Part shown: positions 49,558 to 62,161 of the stretch, piece after piece
Numbering within the stretch: the first letter of the stretch is position 1
Layout: each line of letters starts with the position of its first letter
Assembly (NCBI RefSeq): GCF_041431415.1
Contig: NZ_CP107845.1
Span: forward strand, 62,001 to 126,000
Source: Streptomyces sp. NBC_00513
GTDB lineage: Bacteria; Actinomycetota; Actinomycetes; Streptomycetales; Streptomycetaceae
Length of the DNA stretch: 64,000 nt
Direction of reading: 5' to 3'
Position numbers and translations under genes: made by a program
Notes under the pieces: generated by a model
What the model was told of the DNA's origin: nothing
Databases searched by the model: none
The model's input: only the letters and a program-made list of their open reading frames with translations

Positions 49558-52500
49558 GTCACCTGGGGCGTGGGGATGTTCTTGATATTTACAGAGAATA
49601 GTCGCTTTTCTCTGGTGAATGCATTCATGTTGATTGCGGTGGGAATGTTTTCGCGCCCATTACCGTACTCCAAGGCTCCGAAGTAGAGAACGGGCTGACC
49701 TCCACTATTCGCTCTGTTAACAGTGTTTGCCATCACGGTCTCGCAACGCCTCATGTCAGGGGAGTTCATCTGCCTGAAACCAGTGAAGATGTTCTCCTTG
49801 ATCCAGTCGCCACTGAGCCTGTCAGCAAGTATGTGAGATCGATTGAACACAGGAAGAGATCTAGGGTTAGGTCGATCATCCGCCGACACCCATCCGGGAG
49901 GGTTCCAAGTACCCTTCCTGTTTCCGCGATTGTTTTTCTTCAGGTCGTCCGGACAGATGAGCGCAGCAACCCCGGTAGGCGTATCCTGAAGTCCCCCGAT
50001 GGTCTGCGCCGGCACGGTCGACAGATACCGGTGTCGTTCCGACCTGTCGCGATCACAGGGGTCTTTGCCACCGTTGGGCGCCTCTATGTCACCGCCAGGG
50101 TTATTGTACATTGCGGCAGCTTCTTCGGGGGTGAAGCCGAAGGTCTGCATCATCTCCTTGAAGTCGCCCTCGGAGAACTGCTTCATGTAGCCGGCGTCGA
50201 GTTTCCAACGGCTGTCGCCCGTACCCCAGTCGAATTCGGTATTCCGCTGCGGCGCACGCTGGTTGGGATTCTGGTCGACTACTCGTATTACCTTCTCGAT
50301 GATAGAGAGTGTCCCGCCTCCAGGTCCGCGGCCGCCCTTGGGGCCGCCGCCACCCTTCGGACCGCCGCCACCCTTGGGGCCGCCGCCTATGGGACCGCCG
50401 CCGCAAGCCCAAGTGCACCTGGGGTTGTCCCGTTCGCGGTACCTGCTTCGCTCGCGCTTCTCCCGGAACTCTTCGTACCCGCGCACCGGTGTGTAGGTGT
50501 TCGAGATCGCCCAGCTGCGCGCCGAGCTCGTCGTTTCAGACCGGCTCCTCATGTAGCGGTCGGTCGCGATCGCGGTTCCACCGAAAGCGACAGTCGCGGC
50601 GATTCCGTAGCCAAGGGCGTCCCAAACGGCTATCCCGCCGAGGACCGCCAGTGGGAAGAAGTGGCCGTTGGGGTCGGTGCCGTTGAGCGGGCTGCCGAAT
50701 CCATAGGAGTAACGGTTTGCCCGTAGTCCCGACTGCGTCGGGTCGAGTTGCCAGGTGTCCCGGCTGGTGAAGCCGCCGGTGCCGGGCTGGTACCAGCGGG
50801 AGGCCATGTTGACCTCGCCGGTGGAGGAGTCCGTCCAGCCCGACTGGTAGCCGAGGGACGGGTTGGTGCCTGAGGACGCGGTCACGTTGCCGAGGGCGTC
50901 GTAGGCGCGGGACGAGGAGACGGTGGTGCCGTCTGCGGAGAGGCCGGCGACCAGGTCGGTGTGCTGGTCCGTGACCGACAGGCGTCCAGAGCCTGCGGCG
51001 TCGGTCGTGGCGCTGGCCAGCAGCATGCCGCCCGGGGTGCGGTTGTAGGTGGAGGTGCCGTCCTTGGTCAGGTTGTTGGAACCGCCGTCGTAGCTGAATG
51101 TGGCGTTGCCGTTGGTCAGGACACGGTCGAGCGAGTCGTAGGTGAAGGTGCTCGTGCCGTTGCTGACGGTGCGCTCGAAGGCGTCGGTGCTGATGGTCCG
51201 GGTGGTTCCGCCGTCGGTGACCGATTTGATCGAGCCGCGGGCGGAGTAGTCGAGGGTCTGTGTGCCCCAGGTCTGGACGCGGTTACGCGCGTCGTAGGTG
51301 GCGGTGAGGTCTCCCTTCCTGGTGAGGTTGCCGGACTTGTCCCACTCGAAGGCGGTAGTGGCGCTGCCGCTGCTTTCCGAGGTCATGCGGCCGGCAAGGT
51401 CGTAGCCGTACGTCTTCGCGGCCGCCCCGACCGTGCCAGTCGTGGTCTTCTTGACCAGTCGGTCGTCGAGGTCGTACTCGTAGGCCGAGCCCTGGACCCC
51501 GTTGCCTGTTCCGGCGTTCTTGACGCTGTCGTCCGCGAGCCGGCCCAGTGCGTCGTATGTGTACGAGCGCTTCGCGCCAATCGTGAAGGTGTCTCCGGCG
51601 GAGGGGCGGGCGTACTCCTCGACGGTCGGTCGCCCGGCAGCGTCGTAGCCTTTGCGCACCTGGGTGCCGGTGAGCGGGTCGGTCGCGGTGTCAAGGCGTC
51701 CGGCCTGGTCGTAGCCGAAGGCCGTCGCGCCCGCCGCGTCGGTGCGGGAGATCATCTGACCGTCCGCGTCGTACGCGTAGGCGGACTTGCCCGAGGGGCC
51801 GTCCGCGTTCAGGAGCTGGCCGCGGTCGTTGTACGCGTACGTGTTGCCCGCGAGGATTCCATCTCCGCCGACGCCGGTCATGCGGCCGGCGAGGTCATAG
51901 GAGAGTGAGCGGGGGCGCGTGGCGGCGGCGGTGCCGGAGCCGGTCTCCCCGGTCAGGCGGCCCAGCGCGTCGTAAGTCTTCTGGCGCTTGACATTGCCGG
52001 GGAGCAGCTCGGTGACGAGGCGGCCGGCTGCGTCGTAGACGTTGGCCCAGGTGCGATTCTCCAGTATCGGGTGCTGTGTGGTGCTGGGTTCGATGGTCGT
52101 TTCCTGTAGGCCCCAGGTGTTGAAGGTGTAATAGGTGGCTTTTCCGCGGCCGTCGGTCAGGCGTGTGCGGTTGCCCGCCGCGTCGTAGCCGAAGGTCGTG
52201 GTGATGGAGTCGGTGGCTGTGACGGGTTCGACCTGTTTGGTCATCCGGCCGAGGGCGTCGTAGGTGTAGGTGCGCCGGGTGCCGGTGGCGGAGACGGTTG
52301 CGGTGACGTTTCCGTCCGCGTCGTACTCCGAGGACACCGAGCGCAGGACCGTGCTTCCGGTCCCGTAGTCGGACGAGGAGACCGGCTTGCCGAGGACGTC
52401 GTACGCCGTGACCGTCTTGCGGCCGGTGGCGTCCTTGGTCTCGGTCTGGCGGCCGAGGCCGTCGTACGTCGACGAGGTGGTGCCGCCGAGGGGGTCAGTG

Positions 52501-55500
52501 ACGGTCAGGGACTCACCGGCGTTGTTGTGTGTCGCCGTGATGCGGCGGCCGCCGGGGGTGGTGGATCCGGTCCGGTTACCCGCGTCGTCCCACGTGTAGC
52601 GGGAGACGAGGTTCTGCAGGGTGGGCTTTCGCTCGACCGTGGTGGCGGTGAGTTTGCGGCCGAGTTCGTCGTAGGTGGACTCGGTGCGGGCCCCGGTCGG
52701 GTCGGTCGCGGAGAGCGGCAGGCCGGTCGGGGTCCAGGTGAAGGTGGAGACGCCGCCTCCGGACAGGTCCGTGACGGTGCCGTCAAAGGTGACGGTGCCT
52801 GGCGCCTTGAGGCCCTGCGCGCCTGTGATGGCCGGGTCCGTCTTGCGGATCAGATTGCCCATCTGGTCGTACGCGAAGTACGTCGCGCGGCCCAGCGGGT
52901 CGGTGGTGGAAGCCGTGTTGCCCAGTTTGTCGTATGTCGTGCGCGAGACGGCCGTGATCGGCGTCGCGGCGCCCGGCGGCGTGTAGTCGGGCAGCGTGGC
53001 CGCGGTGGGGCGGCCCAGCTTGTCGGTCTCCACACGGCTCACCAGGCCGCGTGCGTCACGCGTCTCGGTGGCCTCGCCGAAGGTGTTGTAGCCGGTGAGG
53101 GACTTGGGGGTGACGGCGGTCGCCGCACCGCCGTTCTCCTCGGCCTGCACCTGCGGCGCCGTCGTCTCGACCAGGCGGCCCAGGACGTCGTGGCGGCTGA
53201 TGGTGGTGTTGCCGCGCGGGGTGACCTGGGTCAGCGGCAGACCCCGCTGGTCGAAGGTGCCCGTGGTGACCCGGGTTCCGGTGCCGTCGGTGACGGTCGC
53301 CTTCTTCGGGTTGCCGACCACGTCGTACTCGGTGGTCGAGGTGAGCTTCTTGCCGGTGGAGTCGATCGACTGGGTTTGCTCGGTGACCTGGTTGTCGCCG
53401 TCGTAGGCGGCGGTCGTGATCCGGTTGAGGCCGTTCGGGTCGAACACCGAGCGGGTGACCCGTCCGGTGGCGTCGACGGTGTTGAGCGTGGTGCGTCCGC
53501 CGCTCGCGGTCTGCGAGAGGACGTTGCCCGCGCCGTCGTAGACAGCCGACTCCAGGACGATGTCCTTCTTGGAGCCGTTGGCCTGGGTGACCTGCTTCGC
53601 CGTGGACGTGGCCTTCAGGCCGTCGTCGTAGTAGGTGAAGGCGGTGGTGGCACCCATCGCGTCCGTCGTCGAGGCCAGCCGGCCCGCCGGATCGTACGCG
53701 TTCGAGACCAGGACCAGGTCACGCAGCTGGCGGGACGGGTCGCCGGTCCAGTCCTTGAGGACCGATTCGGCCAACTGCCCGCGCTTGGTGAACGCGTGCG
53801 TGGTGACGTTGCCGGCGGGGTCCGTCTCGCGGACTACCCGGCCCAGCGCGTCGTGGCCGAAGGTGGACTCGTTGCCGGCCGGATCCGTGATGCTCTCGTT
53901 CAGGCCGAGGGCGTTGTAGCGGTAGGTGGTAGTACGAGTTGCGTCGCCGCCGGTGGTGTCCTGCGTCGACTCGGTGAGCGGCTGTCCGTCCGCGTCGTAG
54001 GTGCGGGAGACTTTCGCCGTGTGGGTGACGCCGGTGATTTCGTTCTTGACGCTGGGGCCCGTTTCCGAGGAGATCCGGGACATGCCGTTGTAGGTGTACG
54101 ACGTTGTCGCGTCGCCTGGCGTGCTGTCGGAGACCTGCGTTTCGGTCAGCTTTCGGCCGATGCCGTCGTAGGTGTACGTGGTCACCAGACCGGACGGCGC
54201 TGTCGCCTTGGCCAGGTCACCGCTCGCAAAGTACGCGTACGAGGTGATGGCACCGCCGGGGGTCTTCTGAGTGGCGACCAGGCCGGCCGGTACGGTGCTG
54301 CCACCCACTGCGGGCTCGGTACCGGCTGTGTAGGTGGTGACGGCCGTGCGGCCGTCCGCCAGCGTGGACGTGTCGGTCAGGCCGAGGGGAGTGTAGGACG
54401 TGGTCGTGTGGTAGCGGTTGTCGGCGGCGTCCGTGGACCGTGCATCACGGAGTGCCGTGGGTTTGCCGTTGCGCGGGTCCAGTGGATCCGCAGGGTTGAA
54501 GTAGTGCTCAGCGAAGGAGGTCCAGCAGGAGTTGGCGTCCCGGCAGGTCGTCGTCGATACGGTGTTGCCGCGCTCGTCGTGACCGGTGGTGGTCGCGTGA
54601 CCGTTGGGATCGGTGACCGTGTGCAGGAAGCCGCCGCTGTCGTACGCGAAGGTGGTGGCACCGCCGTCCGCGTCTGTCGAGGCGACCCGGCGCTGTCCGC
54701 GGACCGCGTCGAACGTGCTGGAGGTCTTTGCTCCGGTGGGGTCGGTGACCGTCACCGTCGAGGTGAGCGAGGAGGAGGAGGCCGTGGTGCGGGCCGCGTA
54801 CTGAGTGGCCACCTCCTCGGCGGTGAGGCCACGGCGGAAGACGGCTACCTCGTCGAGCGCGCCGGTGAAGTAGCTGATGTTGGCCGGGGCTGACGGCCAG
54901 TTCTTGGCGAAGCCCGCGCCGATGTAGGTGCGGGTGCTGTTCTCGTGGTTGACGGGCGCGCCCGTCTTCGTCGCGACCTGGGTGCCGTCCAGGTACAAGG
55001 TCTGTACCCCGGCCTTGACGGTGACGGCCGCGTGGTGCCACTGGTTGTCTGTCACCGTGGCCTGTGAGGCGTTCGAGGCTCCGGTTCCCGAAAGGTATTC
55101 ACCGTGGAGCTTGCCGTCCGCGCCGACGTACAGGACTGGTGCCCAGTCGCCGGTGGTCTCGGTGGCTGCGGCCATCGGGCTCGTCTGGTTGGCAAGGATG
55201 ACGCCGGGCTTGCCGGTCCTGAACCAGAGGCTGGCGGAGACATCCGCGGTGCCGATGCCGACGCCGGGGACCTCCGCGTATCCGTCGCCGTTGAACTGCA
55301 CGGCAGAACCGTCACCGGGGCCGAAGGCACCGGTGACTCCCTGGATGGCCTTGGTGTACGCACCAGTGCCGTCAAGGACGGCGACGCGGCTGTTCACCTT
55401 GGTGCCGCCGGTTTCGTCCAGACGCCAGTAGCCTGCTGGGCTGCCGGCCGTCACCACACCGCGGTATTGCTCCCCGGTGCCGCTCATTGTCTTGCTGCGG

Positions 55501-58500
55501 GCCTTGAAGTGGTCCGAGACGGTCTGCGCGTCGAGTTCCTTCGCGTAGAAGGCGGCCTCGTCGAGTTGGCCGTTGAAGTACCGGGCGGCACGCGCCTGCC
55601 CGTCCCACGACTCGCTGGAGTAGCCGGAGCCAAGGTAGGTGTAGGCGAAGGTCTCCGGTTTGACGGCACCCGTCTTGGAACCGATCTTCGTCCCGTCGAG
55701 GAACAGGTTCTGTCCTGTCGGACCGCCGGTGATCACGACGTGGTGCCACTTGTTGTCGGTGACCTTGTTGCCACCCATGACAGGCCAGGGATTGGTGGCG
55801 TCCCAAAGGTGACCCCGGAGCTTTCCTTCGGAGTCGATGACCAGACTGGGGTTCCAGTCCTGCGGGGTGGTGCCGAGCTCGGTACTCTGCAGGCCCAGGA
55901 GGACGCCGCTCGGTTTGTCGGTGCGGAACCACATTTCAACGGAGAGGGAGGTCGCCCCGCTCAGCGGCTCCGCCGGCACCTGGACGGCGCCCTTCGACCC
56001 GTCGAGCGTGATGGCGCCGTCGTCGCCGTCGAGAAATGTGCCGACGCCTCCGAGAGCGACACCGTCACGGTAGGAGCCGTTGCCGCCTGTGGATATTTCA
56101 TCCACTGCGGCGGCGCTGCTGCTGTCGCCCAGTCTCCAGTAGTTGACCGGGCCCGTGGCGCGCACGGCGTCCGAGTAGACCTGGGAACCCGATGCATAGG
56201 CAGGTGCCGAGACCTGCCACACGCCGCCGCCGGCATCGGTGACCTTGGTGGCGCGCTCGGTGTCGCTGTCATAGACGGCCGTACCGCCGACCCGGCCCGA
56301 GGGCAGGGTCACCTTGGACAGCTTCGAGGCCCCGGTACGGGCCCCGTGGTGCGCGCGAACCGAACCGGCGTCGAGGGCACGGTGGTACACCGCGACCTCA
56401 TCCATCAGGCCCCTTGAAGTGGCGCGTCGTGTGCGCGCCGCCTCCGTCCCAGGTGTCGGCGGTGAAGCCGGTTCCGAGGTAGGTGTAAGTCTTGCCGGAG
56501 TGCGTCACGGGCCCGTTACGGGTGCCCAGCGACTGGCCGTCGAGGTACAGGGTCTGGCTGGTACCGGTGCTCGTGATCACGGCGTGGTGCCAGGCGTTGT
56601 CCGTGACCGGCGCCGGGGAGAGAATCGGGTTCGGGTTGCTGCCCGACACTTCGAAGGCGCCGCGGAGCCTGCCCGCCGCGTCGATGGCCAGGACCGGGTT
56701 GTAGTCGACCGGACGGCTGCCCAGCGGTTCGTCCTGGAAGCCGACGAGAACACCGCCCGGCTTGTCTGTCTTGAACCACAATTCCACTGACAGCACGGTG
56801 GAGGACGCGAGGGTGGTGTCCGGGAGCTCCACGTACGAGTTGGCGCCGTTGAAGGCTGCCGCTTTGTTGCCCGTGCCGGCCAGGACGCCAGTGCCGGCGA
56901 GGTCGACGTCACGGTAGTGGCCGGCGTTCATGCCGGTTCGGGAGACGGCCTCGCTGCGCAGTCTCCCCCTCGGCCTCGTTCAGCCTCCAGTAGCCGATCG
57001 GGCCGGCGTCCTGGACCATGCTGCGGTACTGCGAGCCGCCGGTGTATTCGTACTGGGTGCACGTGGTGGTCGACGACGGCGGGCACACCTTCGTCAGTTG
57101 GTCACCGGTGTAGGTGTACGACCAGACGAGGGCCGGCGCGGACGGTCCGACCGCGTCGGTGGATACGGACTCGACGTGTACACCGCTCCAGGTGAACGCC
57201 AGCGCCCGCTTGGACAGGGCGTCTGTAACCTTCGTGAGTTTGCCGCCCGTATAGGTGAGCTGCTGCTCGCGGCCGTGGCCGTCCTTGACCTTACTCAGCA
57301 GGCCGGTCGCGTCGAAGGTGTGCAGCGCCCCGGACGAGTCGCGCAGCGTCCAGCCTCCGCCGGAGGCGGAGGTCAGCACGCCCATGGAACCGGACGGGGC
57401 GCTGTAGGTGTTGTCGCTGTTCTTGCCGAAGCGGACCTGGGCGCCGTTCGCGAGGGTGATCACGACGCTGCCGTCGGGCTCCGTGAGCGCCTTCATGTCC
57501 CAGCGGGTGGCCCACCCGGCGCCGAAGGCGCTGGTTTTGCGCGGATCCTGCGAGTTGTACGTGCGGGAGACCGCGAGCTCCGGGCCGATCGTCGGGACGG
57601 CGGCGTCCGTGGCGGCCGTGGCGTAGTTGCCGGAGCGCTCGCCGAAGGTTCGTCCGCTGTCGGCGCCGCCCAGGTGCGATGTGATGACGGGCTGCGGGAC
57701 CTGTGTGCTCAGGAGGGACGGGGCAATCCGAGGGGACTGGTCCTTGCCGTCGTTCACGTAGGCGTACCAGGCGTAGGTCTTGGCCCAGCTCAGCCAGCCG
57801 GAGGGGATGCTCCAGCTCTGCGCGTTGATGGCAGTGTTGCTGCGGCAGTTCTTGCGGCTGTCCTTGCCCTCTACCTCGCATACCTCGAACTGATACGTCA
57901 GGGCTTTGGGGTATCGGTCGCGGTCGGTGGCAGAAACCCAGAGCGTCGGGGTGAGCGTGTCGACGAGCGTGCCGCTCGGCGGACTGGCCCCGGTGAGATA
58001 GGGAACGGCGTTGACCGCCTCCACCTTCATGGCTGCGGCAGGCACACCCTGTGAGGCGAAGGAGCCCGCTCCGTCGTCCATTGTCCAGGCGATCGAATAC
58101 GTGCCGGGTGAGAGCGGGGCAATCTTCGCATCGACGGTGACCGAGCTGCCGGGGGGGACGTCTTGCGTCATGGGCGTCCAGCGGATCTTGCTCCAGTAGT
58201 CACCCCCGACCTGGGTTCCGTTGCCGTCATACAGGTCGTAGCGCAACTTGAAGCTGCTGCCCTTGGTCCAAGTCTGCTGGCCCTGGTTGGTGACCGTTAC
58301 CTTGAAGACGCCTTCGGAGGTGGCCGTGATGGGCGATACGAAGTTGCCAAGCCGGTAGCTCGCGCCGTTCTTCGTCCAGGACACGTCGAGGCTGGGTACA
58401 CCGCCAGCGTAGTCGTCGGAGTGGAACTGCTTCCAGCTCTTCGAGTCGTCCGTAGCGGCTTTCACCGCGAGGCCGTAGTTCGGCGTGCGGCCGTGGGTCC

Positions 58501-60018
58501 AGTCGTCGACCAACTGCCGGCCGGACGAGCCGAGAGGAATGCTCTCCCAGGCCGGGGAACAGGACCACGTCTCGGTGCCGGTGGGCCGCCAGCCGTGGGC
58601 AAAGCTCTTCGACCCGAGCGCCGCGCCTGTCGCCGGGCCGGGATAGGCGGACGTGCTGGTCTCGGACCAGTTCGAGGTGATCTGGTGCACGGTAACCGGG
58701 CGGGCCGTGCAGGAACCCGACCAGGAGTTGTATAGCGCGAGGTTGGCGCTGATCACCCAGGCATTCTTCAGACTGCCCGTGTTGAGGCCGTCGAAGCGCA
58801 GGAAACTCGCGGCCTTGTGAGCGCCGCCGTCATACGTGCCGACCTTGAGGACCTTGTCACTGGAGAAGTTGGTGCTGTAGGGCGCTTCAACGTACGTGCC
58901 CGAGGTCGCGCCGACCCCCTTCACGGACGGGTCGACCTTGACCGGGAAGACCCGTTCCGGGTCCTCTAGCCACTTCCGGTCGAGGGAGACGACAAGCGTC
59001 TGGCGTCCCAAATCGCCCTCGAGACGGTAGGTGACGCCGGAGGAGATGGCTCCTTCGGCGGCGTTCTCCGTGAGCCGGGAATCCTCCATCCACCCTGCCG
59101 GCATCCGGGCCTGCTCGCGGCCGGCGGGATCGGTGAAAACCACCCCACCATGGTCGTCGAGTCTGGCACTGAGGCCGTTCAGGGTGAGGCCGAAGCGCCA
59201 CTCGGTAGGAGCCGAGCGATCCTTGAGGATCAGCGTCTCCTTGACAGAATTGCTACTGGCGATCAGCTCCACGTCGGCAGAGGGGCGCACGTCCGCGTAG
59301 GTGATGGCGCTTCCGGCCACCCGGCCCTGGACACGGGTCGCGCCCTCGATGCCGTAACCGACGGAAGACGCGTCATCGATTCCGAGGCTGACCAGGGGCT
59401 CCTCGTTGGCGTACTCGGCAAAGCGGATCGCGTCTTCAGTCGAGCGGGGCTCCCAGCCGGGGCCGGAGACGCTCATGGTCCGCCGTCCGGTCTGTTCCGG
59501 GCGGGCGAGGCTCGTGTCGATGCCCTTCCACTTACCGTCTTCCCCACGGAAGTTGACGGGCTGGTTGTAGAAGCGTGTGGTGAGGGTGCCGTCTGGGTTG
59601 GCGAAGGTACGACCACGCTCGGAGCGCTCGGCGGGCACCTCGGTGCTGGCCTTCGGATCGAAGCCCTTGGGCGGCGACACCTCGGGCGCCGCAACCTTCG
59701 TGTACGGGATCGCGGACGGTGGTTTGGGCGTGCCTTCCAGCTTCAGCGGCGCGGTGCCGCCATCCGGGGGGAGTTCGCCCGGCGCCTTCAGCGCACCGCT
59801 GCGTCCCCCTCCCACTGTCGCGTCGGTGGCGTCGCCCGAGGCGCTGTGGCCTCTTCCGCGAGCCGATCCCTAGCCCTGCTCGGGTCTCTCACCGGCTCTA
59901 TAGCCGGTCTTCGCGGTGACCCATTGGTTCACCGCTAGTGCGGCCTGTTCTGTACCAGCCAGAACGGCCAAGACGAATGCCACCAGGAGTACTAGTGGTC
60001 GCGCTGTGCGCACGGACA
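49551..60018 (-). pseudogene. giant secreted LamG-Rhs polymorphic toxin with C-terminal nuclease, three interruptions
   Basis: Read from ATG 60018: a signal (LVLLVAFVLAVLAGTEQAAL); an in-frame TAG at 59870-59872; a linker and DNRLRE-like export domain (about 58945-58400); Ig/CARDB-like part; then a one-base break in a G5 run near 56967; LamG 1 (VELWFKTDKPGGVLVGFQD); a second break near 56410; LamG 2 and 3 ([38 protein letters not shown]); about 4 kb of YD/RHS repeats; the RHS core ([20 protein letters not shown], about 50700) and a Gly-Lys linker. The tip ([38 protein letters not shown]) resembles the Endonuclease_NS_2-type His-nuclease. About 3,480 codons in all. The interruptions may be errors; the SUKH gene is intact. 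Confidence 0.75.
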
Positions 60019-60394
60019 TCTCCCACTTAGATGATCAGTGGGACCGTCTTATCCGTTCACACAGCACATTCACAACATCCACTCAGTGTTCACACAGCCG
60101 ACCTCTCACTCACGCAGCCCGAGAACCCCAACATTCCCTGTCTTAAGGGCACTTGCAGACTCAGGTGACGTCTCACCGCATGGGAATCCTCACACTTTCC
60201 CGCACCAACACAACCAAATTCAGCCATGACGCAGCGTAGTTTCGGCCTCTTCTTCGAACGGGTTCCGGTGTCGGCCCCAACCGATCCAAGCGCTGGCCGG
60301 CGGCGAGCCGCGATGCGGCTCGTCTCTGACAGCGAGCGTGTCCTGGGACGACCAACCCGCCCCCTCGGTGCCTGGTGCCGTGCAGTGCAGCGCA

Positions 60395-60985
60395 GCGCGC
60401 CAGTTGACCAGCCACCGAGCCCCTCATCGCCAGCGCAGCCACTACATGCCGTCCCCACCACCCTGGCCGAACGCCCCATGGGAGGCTGTCCTTGCAGAGG
60501 CGAGCGTGCTTGGACGCCGGCGGCGTACCACAGCATCCTTCAGGTTCTCAGTCCACGGCCCCGGTGCGACGATCCCGCAACTGGGGGCGCACGCACGGCC
60601 AAGCCGGAAAGTTGCCCGGCGACCGATCAACGCTCACGTCCAGGAAGTTCGCCACCGCGTCACGGATCTGGGCCCTCGGCGCCGAGCGCGTGGAACGCCC
60701 GCGGGCGCAGGGGGACGGTGCGGTCGATGCCATGGAGGCGACCGGTCGTGATGGGCCGCGCTTGGTGACTGGCGCCGGACATGGGTGTGTGCCGGGCGGC
60801 TGGCGGACTGCCCGGTACACGCAGGGGTGCGCGGCTCGACCGTTGAGCGACCTCCGAAGCCGGCAGGCCCTGCGGAGCGACCGAGAGGGCGCTGGGCGAC
60901 ATCGCGCCCGGGGTGAGGGGCCACAGTGAGGACGTCGAGCAGCGCGAGCACCTGGCTGGCCTGGGCATCGACTGGGCGCACCAAT
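60395..60985. repeat. long repeat, copy 2, uninterrupted
   Basis: Matches 16705-17093 plus 18012-18240 in the same orientation. Here the two parts are contiguous, joined at GGACTGCCCGGTACACGC, without the 0.9-kb lamin-tail block and without about 45 bp found in copy 1. Nothing coding is recognised; the repeat lies between the toxin locus and a GGPLDG-family gene. Confidence 0.6.
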
Positions 60986-61056
60986 GGGAAAAATCAGTCC
61001 CTAAAGTCCCTGACAAAACAGAATGATTGATGACCAATCACCCCGATATTCGACGG

Positions 61057-61410
61057 TCAGGGGGAGAGCGTCACCGCTGGTGTCCGGCACCCACCCGAGG
61101 ACCGGGCGCGGCCCTCGGCGAGCACCGGCCCCGGATCAGGGGGTGTCACCGCCCCAGACCACGGCCCGAACGGATCATCCTCACGGGAGCCGTAGTCCGC
61201 CCGGCCACCCGGCCCGTACATCCCCAGCGGCGCGATCAACAAAGCGCCCGTGAAGAGTTCCTCGGGCATCCGGTCCGTGACGTCGAGCAACTGGCCGTCG
61301 AGGGGCCCACCGAGCAACTCCCGATAGGTGCGCCCCGGGCGCGGGTAGGGGTGCGGGTCGCCGTGGTCCGTGCCGTACACCCGGCGCCCCACAGCATCGT
61401 CGTGGTCCAT
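61057..61410 (-). CDS. GGPLDG-family small protein, copy C
   Basis: 117 residues from ATG 61410. Core as in copy B: TYRELLGGPLDGQLLDVTDR, TGALLIAPLGMYGPGGRADY. The C-terminus differs (GAVTPPDPGP, then a polar tail), so the last 20 residues may reflect a lost stop. The N-terminal DHDDAVGRRVYGTDHGD matches the start of copy B (MDVRRVYGSSDGS). Unknown function. Confidence 0.6.
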   Translation of the reverse strand: MDHDDAVGRRVYGTDHGDPHPYPRPGRTYRELLGGPLDGQLLDVTDRMPEELFTGALLIAPLGMYGPGGRADYGSREDDPFGPWSGAVTPPDPGPVLAEGRARSSGGCRTPAVTLSP

Positions 61411-61672
61411 GGCCCCCACCCTCCCCTGGCCGACGGGCCCTGTGGGGCGACACACCGTGTCCGGCAAAGCCGATACGGCTCACGCCCGGCGACCAGGGAA
61501 GGACGCCACGACGCCCGATAGGCTCGCCGCACCCGCGCCGACATGGGTGCGCAGGGCAGGGCCGTGCATGGACAGGCTCACCCCTCGAAGATGCGGTACA
61601 CCGGCCCGAACAGCCCCGGCAGCCCTCACGGACCCGCCGGGGCTTTCCGCTGCCCGCAGTGCCCCGCACTCG

Positions 61673-62069
61673 CTACGCGGCGTCGATCGCCAGCCAGCGC
61701 CGGATAGCACGGACCGGCGGGCCGGAGTCGGACGGCTTCGACACGGGCCGGCGGGCGACCCTCAGACCCGGCTGCGGCCACTCGTACAGCCTGGGCACGA
61801 CCGACGTCGGGCCGTCCAGATAGTCCAGATACTCAACGACTCCGAAGAGCCCGACGCGGACTGGGAACCCGACTTCGAGACGTACTGAAGGCTCAGGCGG
61901 ACGTTTCTCCGCTGCCCCACCCGTCGAGGAACTCGGACAATGCGCAGCGCTGCTGTGCCTCGCGGGCGCTCTGCTGCGCGAGGACGTCGCGGTCGATGTA
62001 CGGGGCGACGGCGGCGAGGACCAGGCGCCGGAGCTCGTCCGGCCCCAACGCCTCCACCTCCCACTGCAC
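61673..62069 (-). other. two small unassigned reading frames
   Basis: From a GTG at 62069 to TGA 61893 the frame reads MQWEVEALGPDELRRLVLAA, PYIDRDVLAQQSAREAQQRC and ends DGWGSGETSA (58 residues); it looks coding but lacks a clear ribosome site. Next, to TAG/TGA at 61673, a second frame has VVEYLDYLDGPTSVVPRLYE and PPVRAIRRWLAIDAA. They may be two small genes or the pieces of one broken gene; no family identified. Confidence 0.3.
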
Positions 62070-62161
62070 CGGACGCTCGATAAGGACCTGTCCTGGCGAT
62101 CATCCGGTAGGGCGCCTCGGTGATATTTTGACCGGAATCGTGGGAAGGGGCGGGCGAATCC

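Noticed and set aside
52527-54893. 788-codon open frame on the plus strand
   Set aside because: It lies opposite the RHS repeats of the toxin gene; Val/Gly/Arg-rich composition with no fold, a GC-skew shadow.
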